A stretch of DNA of 64,000 bases from CAMDPA01 sp965223035 (GTDB lineage Bacteria > Pseudomonadota > Alphaproteobacteria > Rhizobiales > Hyphomicrobiaceae): the NCBI GenBank assembly GCA_965223035.1, contig OZ244980.1, forward strand, positions 5,084,001 through 5,148,000. The letters run 5' to 3'. Both the position numbers and the translations under genes were made by a program. Positions within the stretch are counted from its first letter, which is position 1. Each line of letters begins with the position of its first letter. The notes under the pieces are model-generated. The model was not told where the DNA came from. It was given only the letters and a program-made list of their open reading frames with translations, and made no database searches. This document shows, one piece after another, positions 27,486 to 37,150 of this stretch.

Positions 27486-28568
27486 CTACCCGTCGCAGAC
27501 CTGTGGTAGCCCGAGCTCCGCAGGCGCGAACGCCCAGGCGGAGGCTTCTGTGCGGACGCCGACCCTGAGCCGTGCAGAACGCGCACGTGGGTTGGCGGCG
27601 ATCTCCTGTTCAGATGGACGTATCGCCTTTGTGTTAACGGATCGGAAACTCGCGTCACGATTTGCAACCGCCGGCGGGCGATGCCGTGACGCGCCGGCGG
27701 CCCGCCCACAGCGCCGTGCCAAGAACCGCTTGACGATTCTGTCCTCCAACGAGTGGAAGCTGACGACGGCCAGGCGTCCGCCCGGTTTCAGGAACACCTC
27801 GGCCGCGCTCAATCCGCGCGCGAGTTGACCCAGCTCGTCATTGACGTAAATCCTGAGCGCCTGAAACGTCCGGGTCGCCGGGTGCCGGCCCGGTTCAGCC
27901 TTGCCCACCACCTTGGCGACCAAGTCCGCCAACGACAGCGTTTCTGTGAACGGGCGCCGCGCACGCTGACGCACGATCGCTGCGGCAATCGCCCGCGACC
28001 GGCGTTCTTCACCCAGCTGAAACAGGATGTCGGCGATCTGAGCCTCTGGCGCAAAATTGACGACGTCCGCCGCCGAAGGCCCAGCGCGTGTCGGCGCGAC
28101 CGTGCCCGCCTCGCCATCACCCAGCGCGGCAAACATGCGCATGTCGAGGGGACCATCGGCCTGAAACGAGAACCCGCGCGCCGCATCGTCGAGCTGCATG
28201 GAGGAGACGCCGAGATCGAACACGACGCCATCGAACTGAGCCTGCATGGGCTCGGCGGTCGCCAACAGATCGCCGAAGGCCTGCGGCCTCAGCGTCAGGC
28301 GCGGCGCATAGCGGTCGACCAAGTGCGCTCCGTTGATGATGGCCGTGGGATCTTGGTCGATGGCCAACACGGTGGTGGCCGCCGCATCCAGGAGCGCACT
28401 GCTGTAGCCGCCGGCGCCGAAGGTGGCATCGAGAAACACGCCACCGTCAACGGGCTTGAGAGCGTGCAGAACTTGGTCAAGCAGCACCGGGATGTGCCGC
28501 CGCGCTTCAGCATCGCCGGCCCCGCGGAAGTGCGGCGGCGAACGCGCGCCATGCCTGCTGTTCGTCAT
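27486..28568 (-). CDS. rsmH: 16S rRNA (cytosine-1402-N4)-methyltransferase RsmH
   Basis: Methylates N4 of C1402 in the ribosomal P site (also called MraW). 360 residues, slightly longer than usual because of N-terminal and C-terminal extensions. Marks: HIPVLLDQVLHALKP (~25), SAM-binding DATFGAGGYSSALLDA (~43), DLGVSSMQLDDAARGFSF (~118), and the C-terminal GGRLAVVSFHSLEDRIVK. It is eight bases downstream of mraZ, so translational coupling is likely. Confidence 0.93.
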   Translation of the reverse strand: MTNSRHGARSPPHFRGAGDAEARRHIPVLLDQVLHALKPVDGGVFLDATFGAGGYSSALLDAAATTVLAIDQDPTAIINGAHLVDRYAPRLTLRPQAFGDLLATAEPMQAQFDGVVFDLGVSSMQLDDAARGFSFQADGPLDMRMFAALGDGEAGTVAPTRAGPSAADVVNFAPEAQIADILFQLGEERRSRAIAAAIVRQRARRPFTETLSLADLVAKVVGKAEPGRHPATRTFQALRIYVNDELGQLARGLSAAEVFLKPGGRLAVVSFHSLEDRIVKRFLARRCGRAAGASRHRPPAVANRDASFRSVNTKAIRPSEQEIAANPRARSARLRVGVRTEASAWAFAPAELGLPQVCDG

Positions 28569-28576
28569 ACCCGTGT

Positions 28577-29077
28577 TCAGCCACCGCCGTCCTGGCTGCT
28601 CCCTGGATCACCACGCCGGCCGGAGTCGAAAAGCCGGCGATGGTCCTGGACCTTGCGGCGCGCCTGCTCGCGCCGCTGGGCGAATTGCGCCGGCTCCCAG
28701 ATCTGAAATTTGTCACCCAATCCGACAAAAGTGACCTGATGGGAGACGCCGGCGTGGGCGCGAAGCGGCTCAGGAAGCACGATGCGTCCGTCGGCGTCGA
28801 TGGTAAGGATCTGAACGTCGCCGTACAACGCGACAGACAACTCGTCCCGCTCGTCCGAATAGTCCGGCAAGCCCTGGAGAAGCCTGTCGATCTTCTGCGC
28901 AAGCCTCTCGCCGCCCGCATCGAGCGCTGGAGCGTCCAGCGAGGGGTAGCAGTAGACCCCGCTGCCGCCGCCCTGGCTATAGACGTCGCGCTCGAGCACT
29001 GCTCGAAACGGCGCCGGAATAGAAACCCGTCCTTTCGCGTCGATCTTGTTGGTGTATGTCGAGACAAAGCGGTCCAT
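28577..29077 (-). CDS. mraZ: Transcriptional regulator MraZ
   Basis: First gene of the division/cell-wall cluster; DNA-binding AbrB-like regulator of its own operon, 166 residues with two SpoVT-AbrB-type repeats (KIDAKGRVSIPAPFRAVL near residue 11 and TIDADGRIVLPEPLRAHA near residue 93). The second repeat's DADGRIVLP is the MraZ signature. AGAGAGGA just before the ATG serves as ribosome site. The C-terminal tail after residue 140 is charged and not conserved. A classical set of MraZ-box repeats upstream is not clear. Confidence 0.92.
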   Translation of the reverse strand: MDRFVSTYTNKIDAKGRVSIPAPFRAVLERDVYSQGGGSGVYCYPSLDAPALDAGGERLAQKIDRLLQGLPDYSDERDELSVALYGDVQILTIDADGRIVLPEPLRAHAGVSHQVTFVGLGDKFQIWEPAQFAQRREQARRKVQDHRRLFDSGRRGDPGSSQDGGG

Positions 29078-29915
29078 TCCTCTCTTGTCAGCCCCTCCTG
29101 ACGCCCACCTCCACTCACGCTGCCAGCGATCGCACGCGGATCACGGATGCCGAACGCGACCAGCTGTGACCCGCGCGCAACCGACCGTCCCAGTCACGTC
29201 AACGCCGCGCAGCGCTCACGCCGGCCCCGCCTTGCCCCACAGGCGGCCCCGCCGGCCGGCTTGCGCTGCACATGCGTTGCGGGTGCGGCGCAGACGGGCC
29301 CCGCCGCCACGCATCGGGCCACCGCCGCGCCATCATCCCGTCGCCCACTGTGCGGGTGGGCAATCATGGGATGACATGGTTTTCAATGGTCGTCAACGGG
29401 ATGTTAAGTTTTTTACGGGGGGTGGCCTTGGATTGCATGTCGCCGTCGGAAACCTGGCCCAAACTCCAACGCCCAAAGCTCAACCACCGACGCGGCGTAG
29501 ACCAACCGGTCAAGTCGGCTTTCATCATGGTCTCGGCTGGGGCGGCGACGTCGCGACACAACGGGGCCGCGCGGTGCGGCGATGGGCGCCGCCGCCGACG
29601 GTCGAAGGGCACCGGTGGCAAGGCGGCTGCTCGTGTTGTCGCGCCCGGCAATTCCGTGCTGCGCGTCGGCACCGTCAGTGATGCCTATCGGCCCGGCGCC
29701 CGGCCCCCGTTTCGCCGTGCTGATCTGCGCCGAAGGCGGATAGCCTTGCCGGTCCGTTCCCGCGCTCAGCGACCCGATGGCTCAACGTTGACAGTGGCCG
29801 GGAGCGGGATGGGTCCAGCCCACCCTGATACGCCCTAAAATGGGCGGTCGCACGGGTGCCGGCGCGACAGGGCCGCACCCGGCCGCAGGCGCCGTTCGCC
29901 GCTGGTCGTGTCGAA
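29078..29915. other. intergenic region upstream of mraZ
   Basis: About 840 bases with no credible gene. Near mraZ it is very CG-rich. TTGACG (minus strand, 29396-29391) could be a -35 box of mraZ but no good -10 follows. A GAGCGGGATGGGTCCAGCCC-type repeat copy lies at 29797-29838. Confidence 0.4.
29797..29838 (+). repeat. Short dispersed repeat (GGTTCCAGCT family)
   Basis: GGGAGCGGGATGGGTCCAGC then CCACCCTGATACGCCCTAAA; a close relative of the copies at 25.4 and 31.5 kb. Confidence 0.7.
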
Positions 29916-30608
29916 TCAGTCGGCCGCGTCCAGCGCGCCGGTCTTAAACAGTAGGCCGGCGGCAGCCGCGCCCAAGCACGGCGCGACGATAAACAGCCAC
30001 AGCTGCGACAGCGCGGTTGGGCCGGCCAACAGCGCCGGGCCCAAGCTGCGCGCCGGATTGACCGAGACGCCGGTAATCTGTATGCCGAATATATGAATAG
30101 CGATCAAAGTTAGCCCGATCGCCAGGCCGGCCATCGCCGTCGGTGCCGTAGCCTGGGTCGCCCCCAAGATCACGACAACGAACAAGAACGTTGCGACGAA
30201 CTCGAACAAAAATGCGGCGGATAAACCGAATTCGCCCAAGTAGCCCTGGCCCCAGCCGTTTTGACCAAGACCGTCTTTCGCCAGACTATAGCCGGTGAGA
30301 TTTCCGCTCGCGATCAAATACAGCACGAGCGCGCCGGCGATGGCGCCAAGGCATTGCGCGATCACATAGCTGGCAAACGCCGATGGCGACAGGCGACCGG
30401 CGATCAGCGCCCCGAGACTAACGGCGGGGTTGATGTGGCAACCGGATATCGGGCCGATGCCATAGGCCATGGCGACCAGGGCCAAGCCGAAGGCCATGGC
30501 AATGCCAACCACGCCAACCTCGTCGGCGGCGATGACAGCGGCACCGCAGCCGAACAAAACCAATGTGAAGGTCCCAATAAATTCAGCAATGCTCTGTTTC
30601 ATTTGCAC
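29916..30608 (-). CDS. aqpZ: Aquaporin Z
   Basis: Six-helix water channel of the MIP family, 230 residues. The two NPA boxes are CHINPAVSLGAL and VSVNPARSLGPALL. The start MQMKQSIAEFIGTFTLVLFGCGAAV, with a Cys after FG, is typical of AqpZ; the Cys and Arg (NPAR) suit a water-selective filter. It stands alone, with long repeat-filled gaps on both sides. Confidence 0.93.
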   Translation of the reverse strand: MQMKQSIAEFIGTFTLVLFGCGAAVIAADEVGVVGIAMAFGLALVAMAYGIGPISGCHINPAVSLGALIAGRLSPSAFASYVIAQCLGAIAGALVLYLIASGNLTGYSLAKDGLGQNGWGQGYLGEFGLSAAFLFEFVATFLFVVVILGATQATAPTAMAGLAIGLTLIAIHIFGIQITGVSVNPARSLGPALLAGPTALSQLWLFIVAPCLGAAAAGLLFKTGALDAAD

Positions 30609-30950
30609 AACTCTTAATCTGCTGTGGGCGTGCGATCATATGGTGACCAGGCAGCCGCCGGATGCGGCTGATCAGCGATACAGATGTGGCGGAGCGTGCG
30701 CAGCGTTGGGGGCGGCTTGCGGGGCTTGGATCCCGGCGATCGTTGGTCGTTGAGCGGCCCGGCACCGCGAAGCCGCCAGCGATCAGGCTCCGCCGACGGA
30801 TCATGCGCACCTGCCCGATCCCACAACCGACCCGGCTTCCGCGCAGCCCCAAGGGCTTGCCCGCGAAATCGGTTCGGTCGCCCAGGTGGACACCGACCGG
30901 CATTAGCCAGCATCTGGTTTGCACGGATGGTCTAATCACAACGCAGCCTA

Positions 30951-30990
30951 CAGCGTTTCAGTCTTAGCTGGAACCATCCCGCTCCCCCGC
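30951..30990 (-). repeat. Short dispersed repeat (GGTTCCAGCT family)
   Basis: ACAGCGTTTCAGTCTTAGC then TGGAACCATCCCGCTCCCCC, the reverse complement form. Followed ~90 bases later by a GGAGCGGGCCGG stretch and CCGCCCAAGGCGGACATGAT. Confidence 0.75.
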
Positions 30991-31078
30991 CGCGGCTGAC
31001 GAGGTGGGCCACCCAGAACCTCATGCCATTGGGTGGCGAGCGCAGGAATCGGGCGGAGGAGCGGGCCGGCACAGCGGT

Positions 31079-31100
31079 TCCGCCCAAGGCGGACATGATG
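31079..31100. repeat. GTCCGCC-GGCGGAC palindrome copy
   Basis: TCCGCCCAAGGCGGACATGA; the same short palindrome recurs near 5858, 16289, 31375, 57049 and 58153, usually attached to ATGATC. Confidence 0.7.
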
Positions 31101-31374
31101 TAGGGCGGTGCGGAGGTTGGGGTCAAGACCGTTTCCGGTGTAAGCGGACGACAGCCAAGCTGTGATTGCAGACGGATTGTTTGGCGATGGCGGCGCCATC
31201 CGTCAATCAGCACACGCGCTTCGCGTGGCGTTGTAAAGATCTCGGTGGTAACAAGCGCGACCCTAACCGGCGGCAGGTCACCCCAATCGTCTCGCCATGG
31301 CGCAGCCTTACCTCGGCTTCCCGCAACGCAGCTATGATCGGCCCCCCCAGGTGCCGCTTCCGTGCCTCCGCCTT

Positions 31375-31396
31375 AGATCATGTCCGCCTTTGGCGG
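31375..31396. repeat. GTCCGCC-GGCGGAC palindrome copy
   Basis: GATCATGTCCGCCTTTGGCGG, opposite orientation to the copy at 31079. Confidence 0.7.
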
Positions 31397-31488
31397 ATTG
31401 GCCGCGCCGGCCCGCTCCTCTGCCGCGACTGACGAGGCGGGCCGACCCCACAAGCCTGCCATCGGTGGCGAGTGGAGGAACGGGCGGG

Positions 31489-31526
31489 GGTGCGGGAGGG
31501 TTCCAGCTCACTCTGACACGTCGTAG
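31489..31526 (+). repeat. Short dispersed repeat (GGTTCCAGCT family)
   Basis: GGTGCGGGAGGGTTCCAGCT then CACTCTGACACGTCGTAG, directly before the composite palindrome. Confidence 0.75.
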
Positions 31527-31528
31527 CC

Positions 31529-31663
31529 TAGAGCAACCTGCCGTTAATCGGAATCGGAACGATCCCGATTAAAGGCAGGTTGCTCGACACTTTAAGAGCG
31601 ATCATCTTTGCGCCTTAAATCGGAACCGGCTTTACGGTTCCGATTTAAGGCGCGATGAGCTAG
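31529..31663. repeat. Composite palindromic repeat A-linker-B
   Basis: Full-length type. Module A (TAGAGCAACCTGCCGTTAATC ... GATTAAAGGCAGGTTGCTC), the linker GACACTTTAAGAGCGATCATC, then module B (GCGCCTTAAATCGGAACCG, loop GCTTTA, CGGTTCCGATTTAAGGCGC) ending GATGAGCTAG. Confidence 0.92.
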
Positions 31664-31735
31664 TCCAGGTGGGACATCAGCGAATTGCTTCACCCATCTT
31701 GTGCCGCTTCACGCGAGCGGGGCGCCACGCCAGGA

Positions 31736-32485
31736 TTATCGTTGGCCCTTGTTCTTGTGTTTGCTCGATCTTTGCTGTTTACGATCGCTGAAATTGAAGC
31801 GCATGGGGTCGTTTTTTTTCCCGCCCTTGGCGGCGGGGCTTGAGTTGGCCGAGATGCCGAACAGACGCCAATGCCCGGCCCAAACCTCGAAGATCAGCCG
31901 GAAGTTATACTGCAGCCCACCTGACCGAAAATAGCCCTCCAGATGCAGCCGGTTGTTGACATCGACATAGGGCGCTTTTGTCAGCTTCGGGCTCAACACG
32001 GCGACCGTTCTGAAGTCGCCGCCATGACGCAGGGGGTTGGCAAAGATTCTGGCCAGAGTTGCAGCCGAGTTGGTTCGCTGAAACGACGGCGCTGCGACGT
32101 CGCGCAAGACGGTGAAGTTGCCGGTGGCAACGGCGTTGCCGAGCGTCACCAGCGAGGTGCGCGCGAGCAGGATGAGGGCCTCGGCCCGGGGCACCTTGAA
32201 GCGCGTCGGCTTGGGTCGGCCGGCGTTGGCCCCCGCCTTGGACTTTTGCGCCAGCGTCGGCGTCGGCCATGCGGTAGCGAGACCGATGCTGACAAGCGCG
32301 GCGGCGACTGCGAGGGCGCTGCACGCCACGACGCCCGCGCCGACGCGCCGCCACCGTCCTCGTGCCGGCCTGGCCGTACGCTTGCCAACGGCGCCGACGC
32401 CATCCTGGGATCCGTGCGCTCGCTCCCGCCGATCGCCGGTTTTTGTAGGCACCGCGCGCGTTGCCGTGAGTGTCCAGTCCGCCAT
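31736..32485 (-). CDS. Membrane-anchored or secreted protein, unknown function
   Basis: About 249 residues from the ATG at 32485 (MADWTLTATRAVP). An N-terminal Arg-rich cytoplasmic part is followed by a hydrophobic segment VGAGVVACSALAVAAALVSI and then a basic linker. The C-terminal ~110 residues (from VTLGNAVATGNFTVLRDV to FEVWAGHWRLFGISAN) look like an NTF2-like fold: helices followed by GYFRSGGLQYNFRLIFEVW strands. No catalytic motif is seen. The longer frame starting at 32980 would run through a 15-bp tandem array and is not believed. Isolated gene, function unknown. Confidence 0.6.
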   Translation of the reverse strand: MADWTLTATRAVPTKTGDRRERAHGSQDGVGAVGKRTARPARGRWRRVGAGVVACSALAVAAALVSIGLATAWPTPTLAQKSKAGANAGRPKPTRFKVPRAEALILLARTSLVTLGNAVATGNFTVLRDVAAPSFQRTNSAATLARIFANPLRHGGDFRTVAVLSPKLTKAPYVDVNNRLHLEGYFRSGGLQYNFRLIFEVWAGHWRLFGISANSSPAAKGGKKNDPMRFNFSDRKQQRSSKHKNKGQR

Positions 32486-33192
32486 CGTCGAACCTTGAAT
32501 GTTGTCGCAGTCGCCCCCGCAAAGGGCAAGCCGTTCAAAGTGCTGGGCTTCGCCGTCGCGCCCAGCCGGTCCCGCCGCGAACAGCCGCCGACGGTCCGCA
32601 CCGGCCGGCAGCGCGCGCCTTAACTGATTGTTGATTGCCGGCACGGGCCGGGATTGCGCCCCAGCCTGGGGGTTGGGCCCGGGGCCGGGGTTGCGAAGAA
32701 CGGGGTTGCGAAGGCCGGGGTTGCGAAGGCCGGGGTTGCGAAGGCCGGGGTTGCGAAGGCCGGGGTTGCGAAGGTCGGGATTGACCCCGGTCTGGTTTTG
32801 GCTCGCGAACATCCCGGTGAAACGGCCGCATTCTGTTTCGCTCGCGCCTTGCGTCCGCCGTTCGCCAGGACGGTGTTCGCGACGTGGGACGACTGTTGTG
32901 TGTGACGCTTGTCGTGCGTGCTGCTGGTTGCGACTGTTTGCTTGTCGCGTCAGGCGTTCGTTGCGCCAGACGTTCGTCATGCCGGAGGTATGGCCGTAGG
33001 TTTTGTTTTGGAGGTGTGGCAGCTGTTCGGGGCCCCAGCGACGATATCACTGTCGGACGGTGTCACTGTCTTCGACCCTGCCGTGGAAGCTGCTGAAACC
33101 AAATCCGGCGGCATCGTATTGCCGCCGGCACCTTCTTTCGTGGAGCAACCCAATGGGCTGCCGCGCTGCCGGCATCTTGGATGACGGACGCG
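32486..33192. other. intergenic with 15-bp array
   Basis: About 700 bases between two minus-strand genes. Apart from the tandem array at 32685-32774 nothing is recognised. Confidence 0.4.
32685..32774. repeat. 15-bp tandem repeat, six copies
   Basis: Unit CGGGGTTGCGAAGGC, six copies with small differences in the first and last. Because 15 is a multiple of three, any frame through it gives a pentapeptide repeat (LRNPG on the minus strand, GVAKA on the plus strand), which makes a false long frame. Confidence 0.9.
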
Positions 33193-33920
33193 TCAGAAGC
33201 CGAAGCTGAGCCCGGCGCGCCCGGCCACTTCACCATCGGTAAAGCCGACGCCGCCATCGATCGCGACGGTGCTACCCGATCCAAAAGCACCGCGGGAGAC
33301 CACACCGACGGCACTGACGCTGCCGGCATGACGTCCGTCGTAGGTGCCCCAGCCAACGCGCATTGCAAAGTTCTGGTTGGGTTGGATCACCGGGTTGGCC
33401 ATCGCCATCGCGATGGCGATGCCATCGGCCAGCTTGCCATCGCGCTTGTTCAGCCGATCGATGTCCGACTGCAGCTCGGTGATCTTGCCGTGGATCCGAC
33501 CGCCGTCCGTGGCGAGATTACCGTCATTGTCGGACGTTACAATGTGAATGTCGTTGGCACCGCTGCCGAGCGCGACCTTCCGGGCAAAGCCACCACTCGC
33601 TTCCGCCCGATAGCCGACCGCGCTATTCGACGACTCGTCTCCCTGGGCGTTTGAACGGGCGCCGACCGCGCAATTTGCTGACAAAATTCCTTCGGCCTCT
33701 GTTTCGGCGCCGACCGAGACATTGCCGGAGTTCACCCCTAATGACACCGCGCCCTCGCCGATTGCGATATTGCTTGAAGAGCTTGAGGCGGCTTGCGCTC
33801 CCGTACCCAATTCAATGCCTTGCCCTCAGGCCGCGCCTGATGCACCCTCCACGGCGATCAGGGCCAGCGCAGAGACTGCCGCCGCAGCCCCCAATCTGCC
33901 ATTTTCGTTCGATCCGTCAT
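33193..33920 (-). pseudogene. Trimeric autotransporter (YadA-like) adhesin, disrupted
   Basis: The frame from about 33810 to 33193 has head repeats (SSNIAIGEGAVSLG, NSAVGYRAEASGG), a short coiled-coil stalk (ITELQSDIDRLNKRDGKLADG), and the YadA membrane anchor ending in GRAGLSFGF. It lacks an export signal. A signal-peptide-like sequence, AAAAVSALALIAVEGASGAA, lies just upstream in the same frame but is cut off by TGA at 33826-33828. Its natural start (MTDRTKMADW, ATG at 33920) is in another frame and would join if the G5 run at 33888-33892 (minus strand) were G6. Two lesions thus separate start from anchor. Either it is a decayed gene or the assembly has errors. Confidence 0.7.
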
Positions 33921-34804
33921 CGCTTGTCTCCCCAACACCGCACGTCTCCCTGCTGATGATGTCGCTGCTGATGAAGTCCCAGCTGATGATGCAGATCTCT
34001 CGATGCTGCGTTGTGTCTCCGTTGTGTCCCACTTTCGGCTTGCGACACGTTCATCCCCGACGTGCAATCGCTATCCCCGACCTGCAATCGCTGGGGCTTT
34101 CACGTGCCGCAGTCCACAAATTAACTGATCACATTGAATGTACGATTTCATAGTAGCTTGGCATTAACGAATGTTCAGAAGAGGTGCAAGCAGATATTCG
34201 GTTATCCTCCCATCGTGTGTCGGGCTGTGTTTACGAGACATACTCGACCGCCGCCGGAGGCTGGGGAGCAGGTTGTTGCGCGACCATTCGCGCGACGTAC
34301 AGCAGTAGGTGCCGCGCCACATCTCGATGCCGTGGCCGCCGCCAAGGGGCGATCCGCCCGCCCGGTCGACCACGACGACGCCCCCGCCGGCGGCCGTCCT
34401 GGGCCCGGGCATCCCGGCGCCGGCAACCAGGCGGCCGTCGAGGACACCGGCCGGCGACGGCGATCGCCCCTTTTGCCAAGCTACGGCAAGTGCTAGATCA
34501 GTTCCGCCTCTGGCGGCATCGCCCGGCCTGCCCGCACTTCTCCCCGACGATCAATCTGATCGCGCCAAGGGGGCCGGGCAAGAACCGAGGTGGTTGCAAG
34601 CCAACACGGCAACGCATTCGCTGAACGGCCGAAGCTCCGGCGGCGGCGAGAACCGGTCCCGCGCCAGGGCGACGCGCGCGATCCGACCCTGCGTCGCCCT
34701 GGCGGCGGCGCGTTTGCCGGGCGCCGGCCGGACCGGCCAACGGGAGGCCGGTGGCGCCCGCAAACCACCGACCCCTCGTGCCCGCCCGGCAGCAAGGATC
34801 GCCG
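33921..34804. other. intergenic upstream of lepA
   Basis: About 880 bases. The stretch 34030-34260 is AT-richer than its neighbours and may hold promoters for the adhesin remnant. Long frames on both strands in 34300-34800 have only shadow-type composition. No repeat copy of the A/B family. Confidence 0.4.
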
Positions 34805-36607
<1,803 letters not shown>

Positions 36608-37150
36608 CGGGGTGGGGTGCGGGTTGGCGGGCTGCGGCGGGGTGTGTGGGGTGTGCGGCGGGTGATGACCGTTCTGGTATGTGCTGCCGTTGATGGCAGC
36701 GCAGGAGGGGGCGTTGACCCGTCGGGGCTCGACGGGTGTGCGATGTCCGCGGTTTGCGATAGCTGCCATTGCGCCGCAGCTTGGGTGCTTGTTGCGAAGC
36801 GCCATAACCTATCGCGGCGTAGCAATCTAGCTCGAGCCCTGCATGTCTTTGGCACTCAGCAAGGATCCTCTTAAAAATTTCCGACTTCGACAGCGTCAAG
36901 TTCTCAGGATCGCTGCTGGTGAAAGGCATCTGCGCTGCCGCTGCGAACGCATTTCGACGGGTGCGTCGGAGTTCTATCTTAAGGCCGCTTGAATCCGACG
37001 CACTCCTATGTTTTAACTTGTTTGAAGGCTGAGCCAGGGCTTCCTTCTTCGTCTCCAAAACGGCTATAGCTCTCGCGATTACCTTCTATTGCGTCGGGGC
37101 CGGGTTTATTCCGGCCCTCCATTTTTTGGACATCGCCGTTAGACATCGCC
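36608..37150. other. lower-GC junction without clear gene
   Basis: From about 36770 the GC content falls visibly. This starts the block with the RING/TerD gene. A minus-strand frame (to 37058) has some protein-like sequence at its N-terminus (SSDPENLTLSKSEIFKRILA) but decays to shadow sequence. A terminator lies at 37097-37127. Confidence 0.4.
37097..37127 (+). terminator. Rho-independent terminator with no known upstream gene
   Basis: GGGCCGG-GTTTATT-CCGGCCC followed by TCCATTTTTT. It ends plus-strand transcription about 25 bases before the RING/TerD gene start. No coding gene is seen between lepA and it, so it may close lepA's long 3' region, end a small RNA, or attenuate the downstream gene. 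Confidence 0.65.

Larger units (their letters stand above)
30609..31735. other. repeat-filled intergenic region
   Basis: About 1.1 kb without a gene. It contains short-repeat copies (30951-30990, 31489-31526), GTCCGCC palindromes (about 31079-31100 and 31375-31396) and the composite palindrome at 31529-31663. Frames across it encode only low-complexity sequence. Confidence 0.6.

Noticed and set aside
29341..29420. mraZ promoter and MraZ boxes
   Set aside because: A TTGACG -35-like site and a few GTGGG motifs exist, but no proper -10 and no regular box spacing, so not listed as a feature.
31736..32980. Longer version of the 31.7 kb gene (414 codons)
   Set aside because: The extra 165 codons run through a 15-bp tandem array and have no protein-like features; a clean ATG exists at 32485.
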